Shown in pieces: positions 39,401-51,400 of a stretch of DNA of 64,000 nucleotides (position 1 is its first letter; each line of letters starts with the position of its first letter). A model generated the notes under the pieces. The model saw only the letters and a program-made list of their open reading frames with translations. It ran no database searches and was not told the DNA's origin. Location: assembly GCA_020638595.1 (NCBI GenBank), contig JACKIG010000018.1, positions 6,680 through 70,679 on the forward strand, written 5' to 3'. The translations under genes were made by a program, and so were the position numbers. Source of the DNA: Rhodospirillaceae bacterium. Lineage in GTDB: Bacteria > Pseudomonadota > Alphaproteobacteria > DSM-16000 > Inquilinaceae.

Positions 39401-42400
39401 ATCCGCTCCAGATCGAGAGCCGCGTGGTCCACTACCTCGACACCGGCGATGTCGGCCTGTTGTACTACGGGGCGTTGGCAGTCACCGACGGCAACAGCAT
39501 CCAGCTGGCGGTGAACGCGGCCGGGGCGTTGGGCGGTCCGCAGACCGTAACCGTGGGCGCCGGGACGTTCGGCGGCAGCGTCGAGGTGTGGGTGGACGAC
39601 CTGACCCTGGTGGGTGCCGGCGTCGGCAACACCATCATCGACGTGACCGACCCCGATGCTTTCAGCAACTTCGCGACCAACCTCGACACCGGCTTCGTCA
39701 TCGGCGACCTGGCCGAGGGCCCCAGTGGCGGAAGCCTGCTGGACCACGTGACCGTCACCGGCTTCACCTTCGACGGCAGCGCGGACCCGGCCGGAACCAC
39801 CGGTATCTACGTTGCCACGGAAGGCTTCGATACCCAGGACATCACGCTCGACGCGCTCGGCTTCTACGACCTGGGCACCGGCCTGCGTACCGGGCGGGAG
39901 AGCGGCGACGGCTTCATCCGCCGGGTCGACCTGACCAATAGCTTCCTGGAGGGGATCACCGACTACGTCTTCGATCTGGAGACCGGGACCTATACCGACA
40001 CCTTCACGGTGTTCGAGAACCGCATCGTCGCCGCCGATCTCGGCACCGTGCTGCTGCGGCGCGGCTACGACCGGCCCTTGCAGGCCAGCGGCAACTTCTG
40101 GGGCGTCGTCGACGGCAGCGAACGCCGCATGACGGAGGCGGAGATCGCTGCGCGGGTGGTCGACGAGAACGGTGTCGTCGATTCCGACCGCATGGACTTC
40201 ACGCCGTTCTTGATGAACGGCGCGGACACCAATGGCGACGTGGCGAACGGCTTCCAGGGTGATTTCAGCGAGTTGTTCGTCTCCGCGCTCGGCGCGCAGT
40301 TGGGTGGCACCGGCCGCATCCAGGAAGGCATCGACCTGGTCAGCAACAGCACCGTGCTGGTGGGTGCGGGCACCTTCGTGGAGAATGTCCACATCTACAA
40401 GGCGTTGGAGCTGATCGGCACGGTCGACGGGAGCGACACACCGCTGACGATCCTTCAGCCCGACAGCGGCGTCGGCATCCTGATCGACGACTCCGCGGGG
40501 ATGTTCGAAGTCACCGACGCGGTACTGATCGAGAACTTCGTGTTCCAGGGCGACAACGCGACCGTCGACCCGACGACCTATGGCATCCGTGTGGAAGACA
40601 ATGCCGTCTTCGATACGCTGACCGTCGACAACGCTTCGTTCAGCGGCTGGACCTACATCGCCTACTACCAGGAAGGCAACCCGGTCACGGGCCAGGGGAT
40701 CGACCACACCATCCTCAACGACCTGCACTTCCAGGACAATGGCCGCGCCAACAGCGGCGGCACCGGCGACATCAGCTTCTGGGAGTTCAATGAGGACGCA
40801 ACGCTGACCAATCTGACCCTGGTCGGGTCGCGTGACGGCGTGAATTCGTTCGAACGCTCGGGTATCCAGTTCCGCGGCGTCGGCGGCGGTGACGGCGCCG
40901 GTGTCATGGACGCGGGCACCGTGGTCCTGAGCAATGTCGACATCTCGGGTACCTACCAGACCCAGATGATCGGCATCCAGCGGTACCTGGACGTCTCGGA
41001 CTTCAGCTTCACCGACGTCGCCCTGGGTGGCGCCGCGTCGGGGATCACCGGCAGCTTCGGTGCGGCCCTGCGCTTCGACCTGGTGGGGCAGGTGGGGGCC
41101 GGGTCGACGATCGACCTCGGCAACATGCATTTCCGCGGCGGCGGTGCCGCCGGGGCGCTGCCGAACGACATCGAGTTCGCGCCGGACAACAGCTTTTCGT
41201 ATCTCACGGCGGATGCCACCGACACGATCTGGGATGGTACGGATGCCGACGACCTGACGCGGGCGCAGCTGTTCGACGTCGAAGACCGCATCCTGCATGC
41301 TCTCGACTTCAACGCGACGCACAGCCACATCCACAACGGCCTGGCTGTCGTGCGCGCCGACAATGTCTACGTGACGCAGAACAGCGGCAGCATCCAGCGC
41401 GGCGTCGATGCGGCGTCGGCGGGGTGGACCGTCAATGTCGACGACGGGACGTTCACCGAGAACGTGGTGATCGACAAGTCGCTGACCCTGCTGGGCAACG
41501 GTACGACGGCGACCACCGTCCTGATGGGCACGGGCAGCGGCATCGGCTTTGCTGTGGCGGCGGACGATGTCACGATCGACGGCTTCATCGTCGAGAACTT
41601 CGTCAACGGCATCAGCCCGACCACCAGCGTGGCCAACCTGACGCTGAACGACGTGCTGGCGCGGGACAACACCTCCGGCTTCCGTGTGGGCAGCGGCGTC
41701 ACGGTCGACGGTCTGACGGTGACTGACAGCCACTTCGACAGCAACACCTTCGGCTGGTACCTGGCCAAGGACAACGGGACGTTCGGCAACCCGGTGGCGG
41801 ACGCATCGACGGTGACGAATGTCGTGGTGACGGACACCACCTTCGACGACAACGCGCTGAAGGGCATCTATGCCGAGAAGCTGGACAACGCGATCTTCAC
41901 CGGCATCGACGTCATCGGCAGCGGCATCGACGCCGGGTATGCGTTCAATGCCGGTATCGACATCAATCTCAAGAACGGCATCTACGACACCATCACCTTC
42001 ATCGACCTGACAGTCACCGGCTCGGGCCTGAACGGCACCGGGACGGGGACGGCAGTGTGGATCAAGGCCAGGGACGACGGCGCGACGTACGGCGCCTACC
42101 CGGCCTCGCTGTCCGGCGTGACCATTCAGGGCAGCCGCATCGAAGCCGCCGGCGATATCGCGCTGCGGATCGACAACAATGTTGATGGTGTCCTGGTCGA
42201 CGGTTCGACGATCTCCGGACCGGCCGCCATCCATTCCGAGGGCGGCGTCGAGGGGCTGACCTTCACCGGCAACACGATCGCGTCGACGGGGGCGCTCACC
42301 GGGGCGACGCCGGGCGATGGCTATGGCATCGGCCTGTTCGATGTCGCCGGCGGCATCAGCCTGACCGACAACGACATCACGTTGAACGCAGCCGGCATCG

Positions 42401-45400
42401 GCCTTTCGGTCGACACGCCGAATGCGGCACTGGTGACGATCGGGGTGGACAACACCTTCGACGGTGGCACCGACGGCATGGTGTTCAGCGGCCCGGCGAT
42501 GGACTTCGCCGGCACGCCGACGCTGGAAAACACGGCATTCACCGGTCAGACGGGCGACTATGTCCGCCTGGTCAATGGCGCCTTCTTCCAGCCCGGGGAA
42601 CCCACGATCATCGACGCAACGGCGGTCCGTTTCGACGGCGTCACCTGGGCGTCGGCGACGCCGCTGCAGCAGGCGACGATCGAAGACAAGGTCGTGCACT
42701 ATCTCGATACGGGCAACGTGGGCCTGCTGTTCTTCGGCAGCCTGGTCGTCAACGACGGCGGCAGCATCCAGCTTGCGGTGAATGCGGCCGGCCTGCTGGG
42801 CGGCGCACAGACGATCACCGTCAATCCGGGCACCTATGGCGGCAGCGTCGAGGTGTGGGTCGACGGGCTCAAGCTTGAAGGTGTCGCGGGCGCCACCATC
42901 AACACCTCCGTCGCCGACCTGTTCGCGAACAACGGCGATGTGGGCAACGGCTTCTATGTGGCCGATCTCGGCGATATCGGTGACGGCAGTGCCGAGGCGG
43001 CGCTGTCGGACGCACACACGACGAATGGCCGCGTGGTCAGTGGCGTCAACATCGACCCGTTCACCATCACCGGCTCGGGCATCGGCATCGAACTGGGCGG
43101 TGCCACCGCCCTTGGTGCGGCGCCGGACGCGGCGGTCGACACGGTCGTCGACGGCAATACGGTCGACGTCGCCGGCCACGGCATCGTGGTCCACACCGTC
43201 GGCGGCACGACGACGCTGACGAACAACGACGTCACCGCGGGCGGCCACGGCATCCTGTTCACGCGGGTGCTGGCGGACGTGACGGTCGATATCCGCAGCA
43301 ACACGGTCGACGCCGGCCGGGATGGCATTCGCTTCAACGGTGCCATCGACGATGCGACGATTGCGGTCGGGACGTTGTGGGACCCGAACACGATCACGGC
43401 GGACGACTCCGGCGTCGTGTTCGTCCAGTCGGTGCTTTCCGACAGCTACATCACCGTGAGCGGCAACCAGATCACGGCGGGGCCCAGCCTCGGCGATCGC
43501 GGCGTCGAATTCCGCAACGGCATCGAAGACAGCTTCGTCTGGGTCAGCCTCAATGCGATCGGTGCCGGCGATGACGGTATCGCCTTCTACGACCTCAACG
43601 GCGGGGCGAACGGCAGCGGCGTCCGGGCGATCGCGGGCAACAGCGCCGTCATCGTGACCGGCAACGTCATCGGGACGGAGGCCGACCCGGTCGGCCAGGA
43701 GGGCCTGGACTTCGACGAGATCACCGGCACCTCCGCCGTGGTCATCATGGGCAACACGATCTACGCGGCCCGCGACGGCATGCAGTTCGACCGCGACATC
43801 GACACGACCGGCATCGCCTACGCCACCCCTGGGGTTGGCCTGCAGTCCATCGGTTCGGTTGCCGTGCTGGACAACGAAGTTTTCGCCGGCCGTCATGGCG
43901 CGTTCTTCGACAACGAGATCGCAGGTTCGGACATCGTCTTCGGCGAGAACGATTTCGGATCCGATGCCGACCCCCTGGGCGGCGACGGCGTCCGGTTCAA
44001 CCGGATCAGCGGCGATGCGGTGGTCAGTTTCGAACGCGAGCACATCGATGCGGCGGGCAATGGCGTCTCCGTCACCGGCGGCATCGTGGACACAGCCAGC
44101 CTGGACTTCCGCCAGGCGCGCGTGCCGACCATCGCGGACGGGCGTGACACCGATATCAATGCCGGCGGCATCGCCGTCGACGTCACCAACCTGCAGTCGC
44201 CGACGACGCTCAGCTTTGCGGGCGGCAGCTTCACGGGCGGGGATGTCGCGCTCAACGTCGACAATACCGGCCTGCCGGCCGGCACCGCGGGCACGGTGGC
44301 GTTCAGCAACGCCCCGCTGTTCTCGGTGACGAACCCCGGCGGTACGGTGGCGCAGTTCCTGACCGACGGTACCGGACCGGGCATCAGTATCGACTTCGGC
44401 ACGGCGACGGCCGGCTTCAGCGGCGGCGCCAACGGCATCGTCTTCTCCGGCACCGGCATCGACATCCTGGGCGGCGGTTCCGGCTTCGGCGGCAGCCTGG
44501 GGTCGATCGTGTTCGACGGCCAGACGGACCAGTTCGTGTCGCTGGTCAACGGTGCGGAGTTCGCGCCGGGCAACCCGACGGTGATCGACGCCAGCTCCGT
44601 CGACTTCGACGGCGCCGACCTGGCGGACCCGCCGGCGGTTGCCACCCTGGAAGCCAAGCTGACGCACTTCCTCGACAGCGGCGCCGACGGGCTGCTGTAC
44701 CTTGGCGAGATCATCGGCGTTGCCGATGGCCAGAGCATCCAGCTGGCGGTGAATGCGGCGGAGCATGCCCGCTTCGCCCTCAACGACGTGGGCGCGGTGA
44801 CGCAGGTGGCCGTCGGGTCCGGCACCTACGGCGGCAATATCGAGCTGTGGGTCGACGACCTGAAGCTGACGGGCGTGGACACCGGCGGCGGCGACCCGGT
44901 GATCGACCTGGTGAACGGCGGCAACGGCGGTGTCGACCCGTACTCCAACAACTCGGGCTCCCAGCCCCATGCCTTCCTGGTCGGCGATTTCGGGGTGATC
45001 GGCGACGGGACTTCCGGCGACGTTGCGGGGCAGGCGTTCGGCTCTTACGCCAATGGCAACGACGTCAGCGGCGTGTCGATCGATCCGTTCACCGTGCTGG
45101 GTGACGGCACGACGGCATCCTCCGGGATCATCCTTGGCCTGCCGGAAGTCCCCGGTATCTCGCCGGCAAGTGTCGCCATCGACACGACCGTCGACGGCAA
45201 TACGCTGGGGACCGCCGCGGCGCCGCTGGGCACCGGCATCGTCGTCAACGCCATCGGCGGCACGACGACAATCATCAACAATGCCATCGTCGCCTACGGG
45301 CACGGCATCCGGTTCGTCACGGCGCTCAGCGACGGCCAGGTCGTCGCCATCCACGACAACGTCATCGCGGCCAACGAGGATGACGATGACGAAGGCAGCG

Positions 45401-48400
45401 GCATCTACTTCGCCGCGGTGGTGGACGACGCCACGGTGCAGATCGGCGACGGGACGGGCGGCAGCCTCGGCAGCGGCTTCTCCAACGTCATCACGGTGGG
45501 CGGCACTGCCGGCAACCCGGCGGAGCTTGACGCCATCCACTTCCATTCGACGGTGGGCGGCGACGCGTCGATCGTGATCGACGGCAACCGGCTGGGTTAC
45601 ACCGCCGGCCCGATCGCGGCGGCGCAGTTGCCGGACAACGGGATCGAATTCCACGGTGCCGTCACCGGCTCGGCCGATATCGACATCACCGACAACTGGA
45701 TCCTGGCGGCCGACGACGGCGTGCAATTCGCCGCCCCGGTGGACGTCACCGCGAACATCCTGATCGGCGGTGCTTCCGACGGCAACACCATCGAAGCGGG
45801 CGGCGACGGCATCGCGTTCCTGGCGACGCTGACCGGCCAGGCGCTGGTGGACATCAGCCATAACGACGTCGACGCCGACGGCAACGCCCTGTTCTTCCAG
45901 GGGCGGGTCGACAACGCCCAGGACCCGGCGGTGAGCGGGCAGGAGCTGTTCATCCACCACAACAGCCTGGTCGGCGGCGACAACGGCATCCTCTTCGCCG
46001 GCGGCATCTCCGGCGCACGTCACGACACGCGGATCGCCGACAATTCCCTGATCGACGGCGACGGGCGCAGCGCCATCCGCGTGGAGGGCGGCATCAACGA
46101 TGCAGAGGTGCGGATCCTCGCCAACACGGCGATCGTGGGTGCGGTCGACGGCGTCGATATCCTGGGTGGCGTGAGCGGCACCGCGCTGGTGCGCATCGCC
46201 GACAACATGTCCATCGAGGGCGAGGGCGATGACGCCATCGACTTCGCCGATGCGGTGGATAACAGCGTGATCCAGATCGTCGACAACGGCGTGATCACCG
46301 GTGCCGGCAACGGCATTGAAATCGCGAACGTGACCGGCGGCGCCACCGTCCTGATCCAGGGCAACGACGCCGGCATCTTCGGCGGGATCGACGGCATCCA
46401 GTTCGCCGGTGCGGTCACGGGGTCGACCGTGACCGTGTCGGAGAACATCATCGAGGCCGAAGGCGACGGTGTGGAGTTCGCGGGCGCGATCGGTGGCGGC
46501 AGCACCGTGACCATCAGCGACAACGCGCGGATCCTCTCGACCGTCGATGCTGACGGAGTTGATGACGACGGCATCGCCTTCGAAGGGCCGATCACCGGGG
46601 CGACGACGTCGATCCTGATCACCGGCAATAGCCGGATCGAGGGTCAGGACCGCGGCATCTCGTTCGATTTCGGCGGCTCCATCACCGATGCGTCGGTGAC
46701 GATCAGCGCCAATACGATCGCTGCCCTGGAATTCGACGGCATCCTGTTCAATGCGACGATGACGGACGCGACGATCCTGATCGGCGGCCCGACGGATGCC
46801 GACGGCAACACCATCACCGGCGAGGACGAGGGCATCGACATCGACCGGATCGTCGGCGGATCGTTCACCGTCTCGCACAACACGCGGATCGAGGGCACCA
46901 CCGGCGACGGCGTCGAGTTCGAGGCGGCGATTTCCGACAATGCGGCGATCGCGGTCATCGACAACCACGATATCGTCGCGGGGTTGACCGGCATCACCTT
47001 TGAATCGACGGTCGGCGGCGGTTCGACCGTGCTGATCCAGGGCAACAACGACGGGATCGTGGCGGGCAACCACGGCGTCGCCTTCTTCGGGTCCGTCGCC
47101 GGTTCGACCCTGGACATCCACGACAACATCATCGAGGCCAACACAGACGAGAACGGCATCGGCGCCGGCGTGTTCTTTGCGGTCGACGTGACCGATGCAC
47201 ACATCGACATCGGTGACGGCACGCTGGGCGGTGCCCCGTCGAACATCATCACTGTGCACGGCAATTCCGTCGTCCCGGCCGACGCGGCCGATCTCGACGG
47301 CATCCTGTTCGCGGGCGGGCTTGGCACCGGTGCGGACATCCTGATCGACGGCAACCGGATCGGCTTCGAGGCGGGGACCCTCGCCAACGCCGATGTGGCG
47401 GACGACGGCATCGAATTCCGCGGTGGCGTCGGGTCCGATGCCAGCGTGGAGATCACGGACAACCGGATCCGCGCGCTGGATGGCGGCGTGCAGTTCACGT
47501 CCATCGTGGATGGGACCGCTACCATCATCATCGGCGAGACGCCGACGGACGCCGACGGCAACATCATCGTTGCCGGCGGTGACGGCATCGCGTTCCTGTC
47601 GTCGCTCACGGGGCAGGCGCTGGTGGACATCAACCACAACGACGTGACCGCGGTCGGCAACGCGTTGCTGTTCCAGGGCGTGGTGAACAACGCACTGGTC
47701 CCGGAGACGAGCGAGCAGGAGCTGTTCATCCACCACAACAGCCTGGTCGGCGGCGACAACGGCATCTTCTTCGCCGGCGGCATCGCAGGCCTGAACCACG
47801 ATACGCGGATCAGCGCGAACACCCTGATCGAAGGGCAGGCTCGCAATGCCATCCGGGTGGAAGGCGGCATCGTCGAAGCGCAGGTGCGCATCCACGACAA
47901 TGCGCACATCGAAGGGGCGGAGGACGGCATCGACATCCTGGGCGGCGTGGGCAACGCAGCACTGGTGCGCATCGCCGCCAACACCGCGATCATCGGTACG
48001 GGTGACGACGGCATCGATTTCGAAGACGACGTGACCGGCGCCGCGGTGGTGGAGATCGACGCCAACGACTCCATCCAGGGCATCGGCGGCACGGGTACCG
48101 GCGGCGGTGGCAGCCACGGCATCGAATTCGCGTCGATCCTGGATGCCGGCACGCATGTGGCCGTGACCGGCAACCACGACATCACCGCAACGGTGGACGG
48201 CGTGCATGTGGGCGGTGCGATCACTGGCGCCAGTGTCGACATCTCCGCCAACAACGACGGGATCACCGCCGGTGTGCATGGCGTGTTCGTGGGCGGCGCG
48301 ATCACCAATGCGCTGGTCAACGTGTCGGGCAACGTCATCGATGCGGGCAACACGGCCGGCGCCAACGGCGATGGCGTGCACTTTGCCGCAGCGGTCGCGG

Positions 48401-51400
48401 ACTCCGTCGTGACCGTGGGTGACGCCGCCGGCAACGGCAACACCATCACCGTCGGCCCGGCGGCGGCGGGGAACGGCACACTGCATGACGGCGTCTATTT
48501 CGGCGGCGCCATCACCGGTGCGACGCGGGTCCTGATCGGCTGGAACGACATCGACGTGCTGACGACGACGGGCGGCGGCGGGACGTCGTTCGGCGACATG
48601 GGCATCCGCTTCGACGGGTTCGTCAACACCGCACCGGGCGGGACGACGGGTGTGGGCATCGTCCATAACCTGATCGATGCCGGCGGCGGCAAGGAAGACC
48701 GCGGCATCTCGTTCTGGGACGGCATCGGCGGCCAGTCGACGGTGCGTATCGCCGGCAACACGATCCAGGCCGGCGACGACGGCATCGGCGTGTTCGACGT
48801 GTCCTTCGTGGGCGATGCGGCCGGCACCAACGAGTCCGTGCGCGGCAGCGCGGTCGTGCTGATCGAGGACAACGACATCGGCACCACGCTCGACCCGGTG
48901 GGCCAGGCGAGCCCCGGGACACCGGGCGACGGCAACGGCATCGACTTCCAGTCGGTGACGGGGGCCTCGCATGTCGTGATCCGCAACAACACGGTGTTCG
49001 CTGCGGACAACGGGATCGAGTTCGACAAGATCGTCGATACGACGTTCGGCAATGCCACGACCTTCCCGGACCTGGAATTCGGGGTGGAGATCACGGACAA
49101 CCACGTGGTGTCGCAGGACGAGGACGGCGTTCAGTTCGCGCAAGGCGTGGACGGCAGCCATGTGCTGATCGACGGCAATGACGTCGCAGGCCACATCCAT
49201 GGCGTCAGCTTCGGGCTGGATCACCATGGCTTCACCGGCGGCGGCATCACCAACGGTGCGCTGGTCGCGATCACGCGCAATGCCATCGACGGTGCGACCG
49301 GCGACGGCGTGCATGTGGACGGCGAAGTGCTGGGCTCCACGGTGGGCCTGGTTACGAACGCGATCCAGGGCGGCCTGAACGGCGTGTTCTTCGGTGGACC
49401 GGTGTCCGGGTCGGACATCTACATCCTGTGGAACCCGCACATCGTCGGCGAGACCGAGGACGGCATTCACGTCGACGACGATGTCGAGGACAGCCTGGTC
49501 GTCATCTCGGCCAACGGCTGGACCGCGGACGACGATGATGCGCCGGACGCCGATGCCGTGGCCGCGAGTGTGGGCGAGGCGGGCAGCCTGGTGGCGACGC
49601 CGACGGACGCGCCGTGGGACGGGTGGACGCTGGCGGGCGGCATCGTCGGGCAGCGGGACGGCATCGACTTCGACGGCGTGGTCGAAGACGCCAGCGACGT
49701 CAGGATCGGGTGGAACCGGTTGATCCTCGGCTACGGCGACAGCGGTATCGAGTTCAGCGGCGTCAGCGGTCCGGAGACCGGCGTCCTGATCCACACCAAT
49801 GGCGTCATCATCGGCGCGGGCAACGGGATCCAGTTCCGCCGGCCGGACGGTGAGCTGATGATGTCGAGCCCCGGCGGGTCGGGCATCGGCTGGGCGATCG
49901 ATCAGGCTAGCGTGACGATCGGCGGCAATTGGCTGATCGCAGGGGTGTCCCAGGACGGCATCCAGGTGAACGGGGTGCACGGATCGGGCGTCAGCGCGAC
50001 ATCGGCGTATTTCGACGACGACGAGGAGTCGGAGACGTTCGGGACGATCGTGCCGGTGGCGACGGACCCGTCGCAGCCGAACCTGCTGATCGAAGAGAAC
50101 ACGACGATCGTCGGCCAGCGCGACGGCATCCATTTCGGCCTCGGGTTCGACGCCGCCACGGATGATGTCTACCGGCCGGATACGGTAGTGCTGGACGAGG
50201 TGGGCAGCCCCGGCATCGGTGCGAGCGTGAACGGCGCCCTGGTCGTGATCGACCTGAACGGGCAGGCGGACTACCAGGCGGACCCGGATGAAGACGGGCC
50301 GGCAGTGATCGGGGATCTCTATGATCCGGCGATTGCCGTGGTGCTGTCGGACCTGGACTTCGGCTTCGGGCTGTTCGACCTGGGCGGCCGCGTGGCCGGG
50401 GTCACGGGCGACGGCATCGACTTCGCGGGCCAGATCCACGACGGGTCGACGGTGCAGATCCAGCGCAACATGCTGACGGGCAGCGGCGACAACGGGATCG
50501 AGTTCGCCGGCATCGGCGAGCCGGAGACCCTGTCGGCGGGGCTGGCCCTGGTCGAGGACGAGGCGTTCGGCCCGACCAGCGTGTTCATCCACAACAACTT
50601 CATCGTCGACAACGGCCGGTCGCTGGCTAGCGAGGAGCCGGACGAAGGCCTGACCTCGGCGACGCTGGTGGACAGCTCCTACGCGGGCTCGGGCATGACG
50701 GTGGGGGCCGGCATCCTGTTCGAACAGGGCGTGGGCAATGTGTTCGGCAGCGACGAGGAGAGCGACGGCGGCGGCGTGGAGGTGTTCCAGAACTTCATCG
50801 CCGGCAATGGCGGGCCGGGCATCCAGATCGGCTTCCCGGAGGAGGCGACGAGCGAGGAATTCCTGGCGCTGGCGGATTACAGCTACGGGGACGACAACGA
50901 ACGCCTGTACGACGGCGTGGTATCGGCGGACAACCTGTCGGTGATCCACAACTACCTGCCGGGCGGCGTGGACGAATTCGACGATCGTCCGAACGGACGC
51001 TTCGGGGTGGCCAACTACGCCAACGACGGCAGCGCGGTGTTCGCACCGGAAAACTGGTGGGGCACGTCGGCGTCGGCGGCGGCCGTGTCGGCACAGACCT
51101 TCGGGGCCGTGACCGTGTCGCCGTACCTGGAGACGGGCGAGGACAGCAACGAGGAGCGCATCCCCGGCTTCACCGGGCTGGGTCCGTTCGCCTTCCAGCC
51201 GGGGCCGACGGTGGGTCCGTCGATTGAGGATCTCTTTGCCGGCTTCCCGGTGGATCCGGACGCGCTCCGGTTCTTCGCCCGCACGGCCTTGAGCTCGCTG
51301 GACCGTCCGGGTGGGGCGCAGTACTTCACCAACGAGCTGGGCGAGCCGTACCAGACCAACGTGTTCGGCCCGACCTACGGCATCGGCGAGCTGGGCGATG

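Noticed and set aside
30651..40350. The DNA repeats in the giant gene considered as a CRISPR or satellite array
   Set aside because: The period is 1-2.4 kb, conservation follows codons, and the repeats encode protein motifs.
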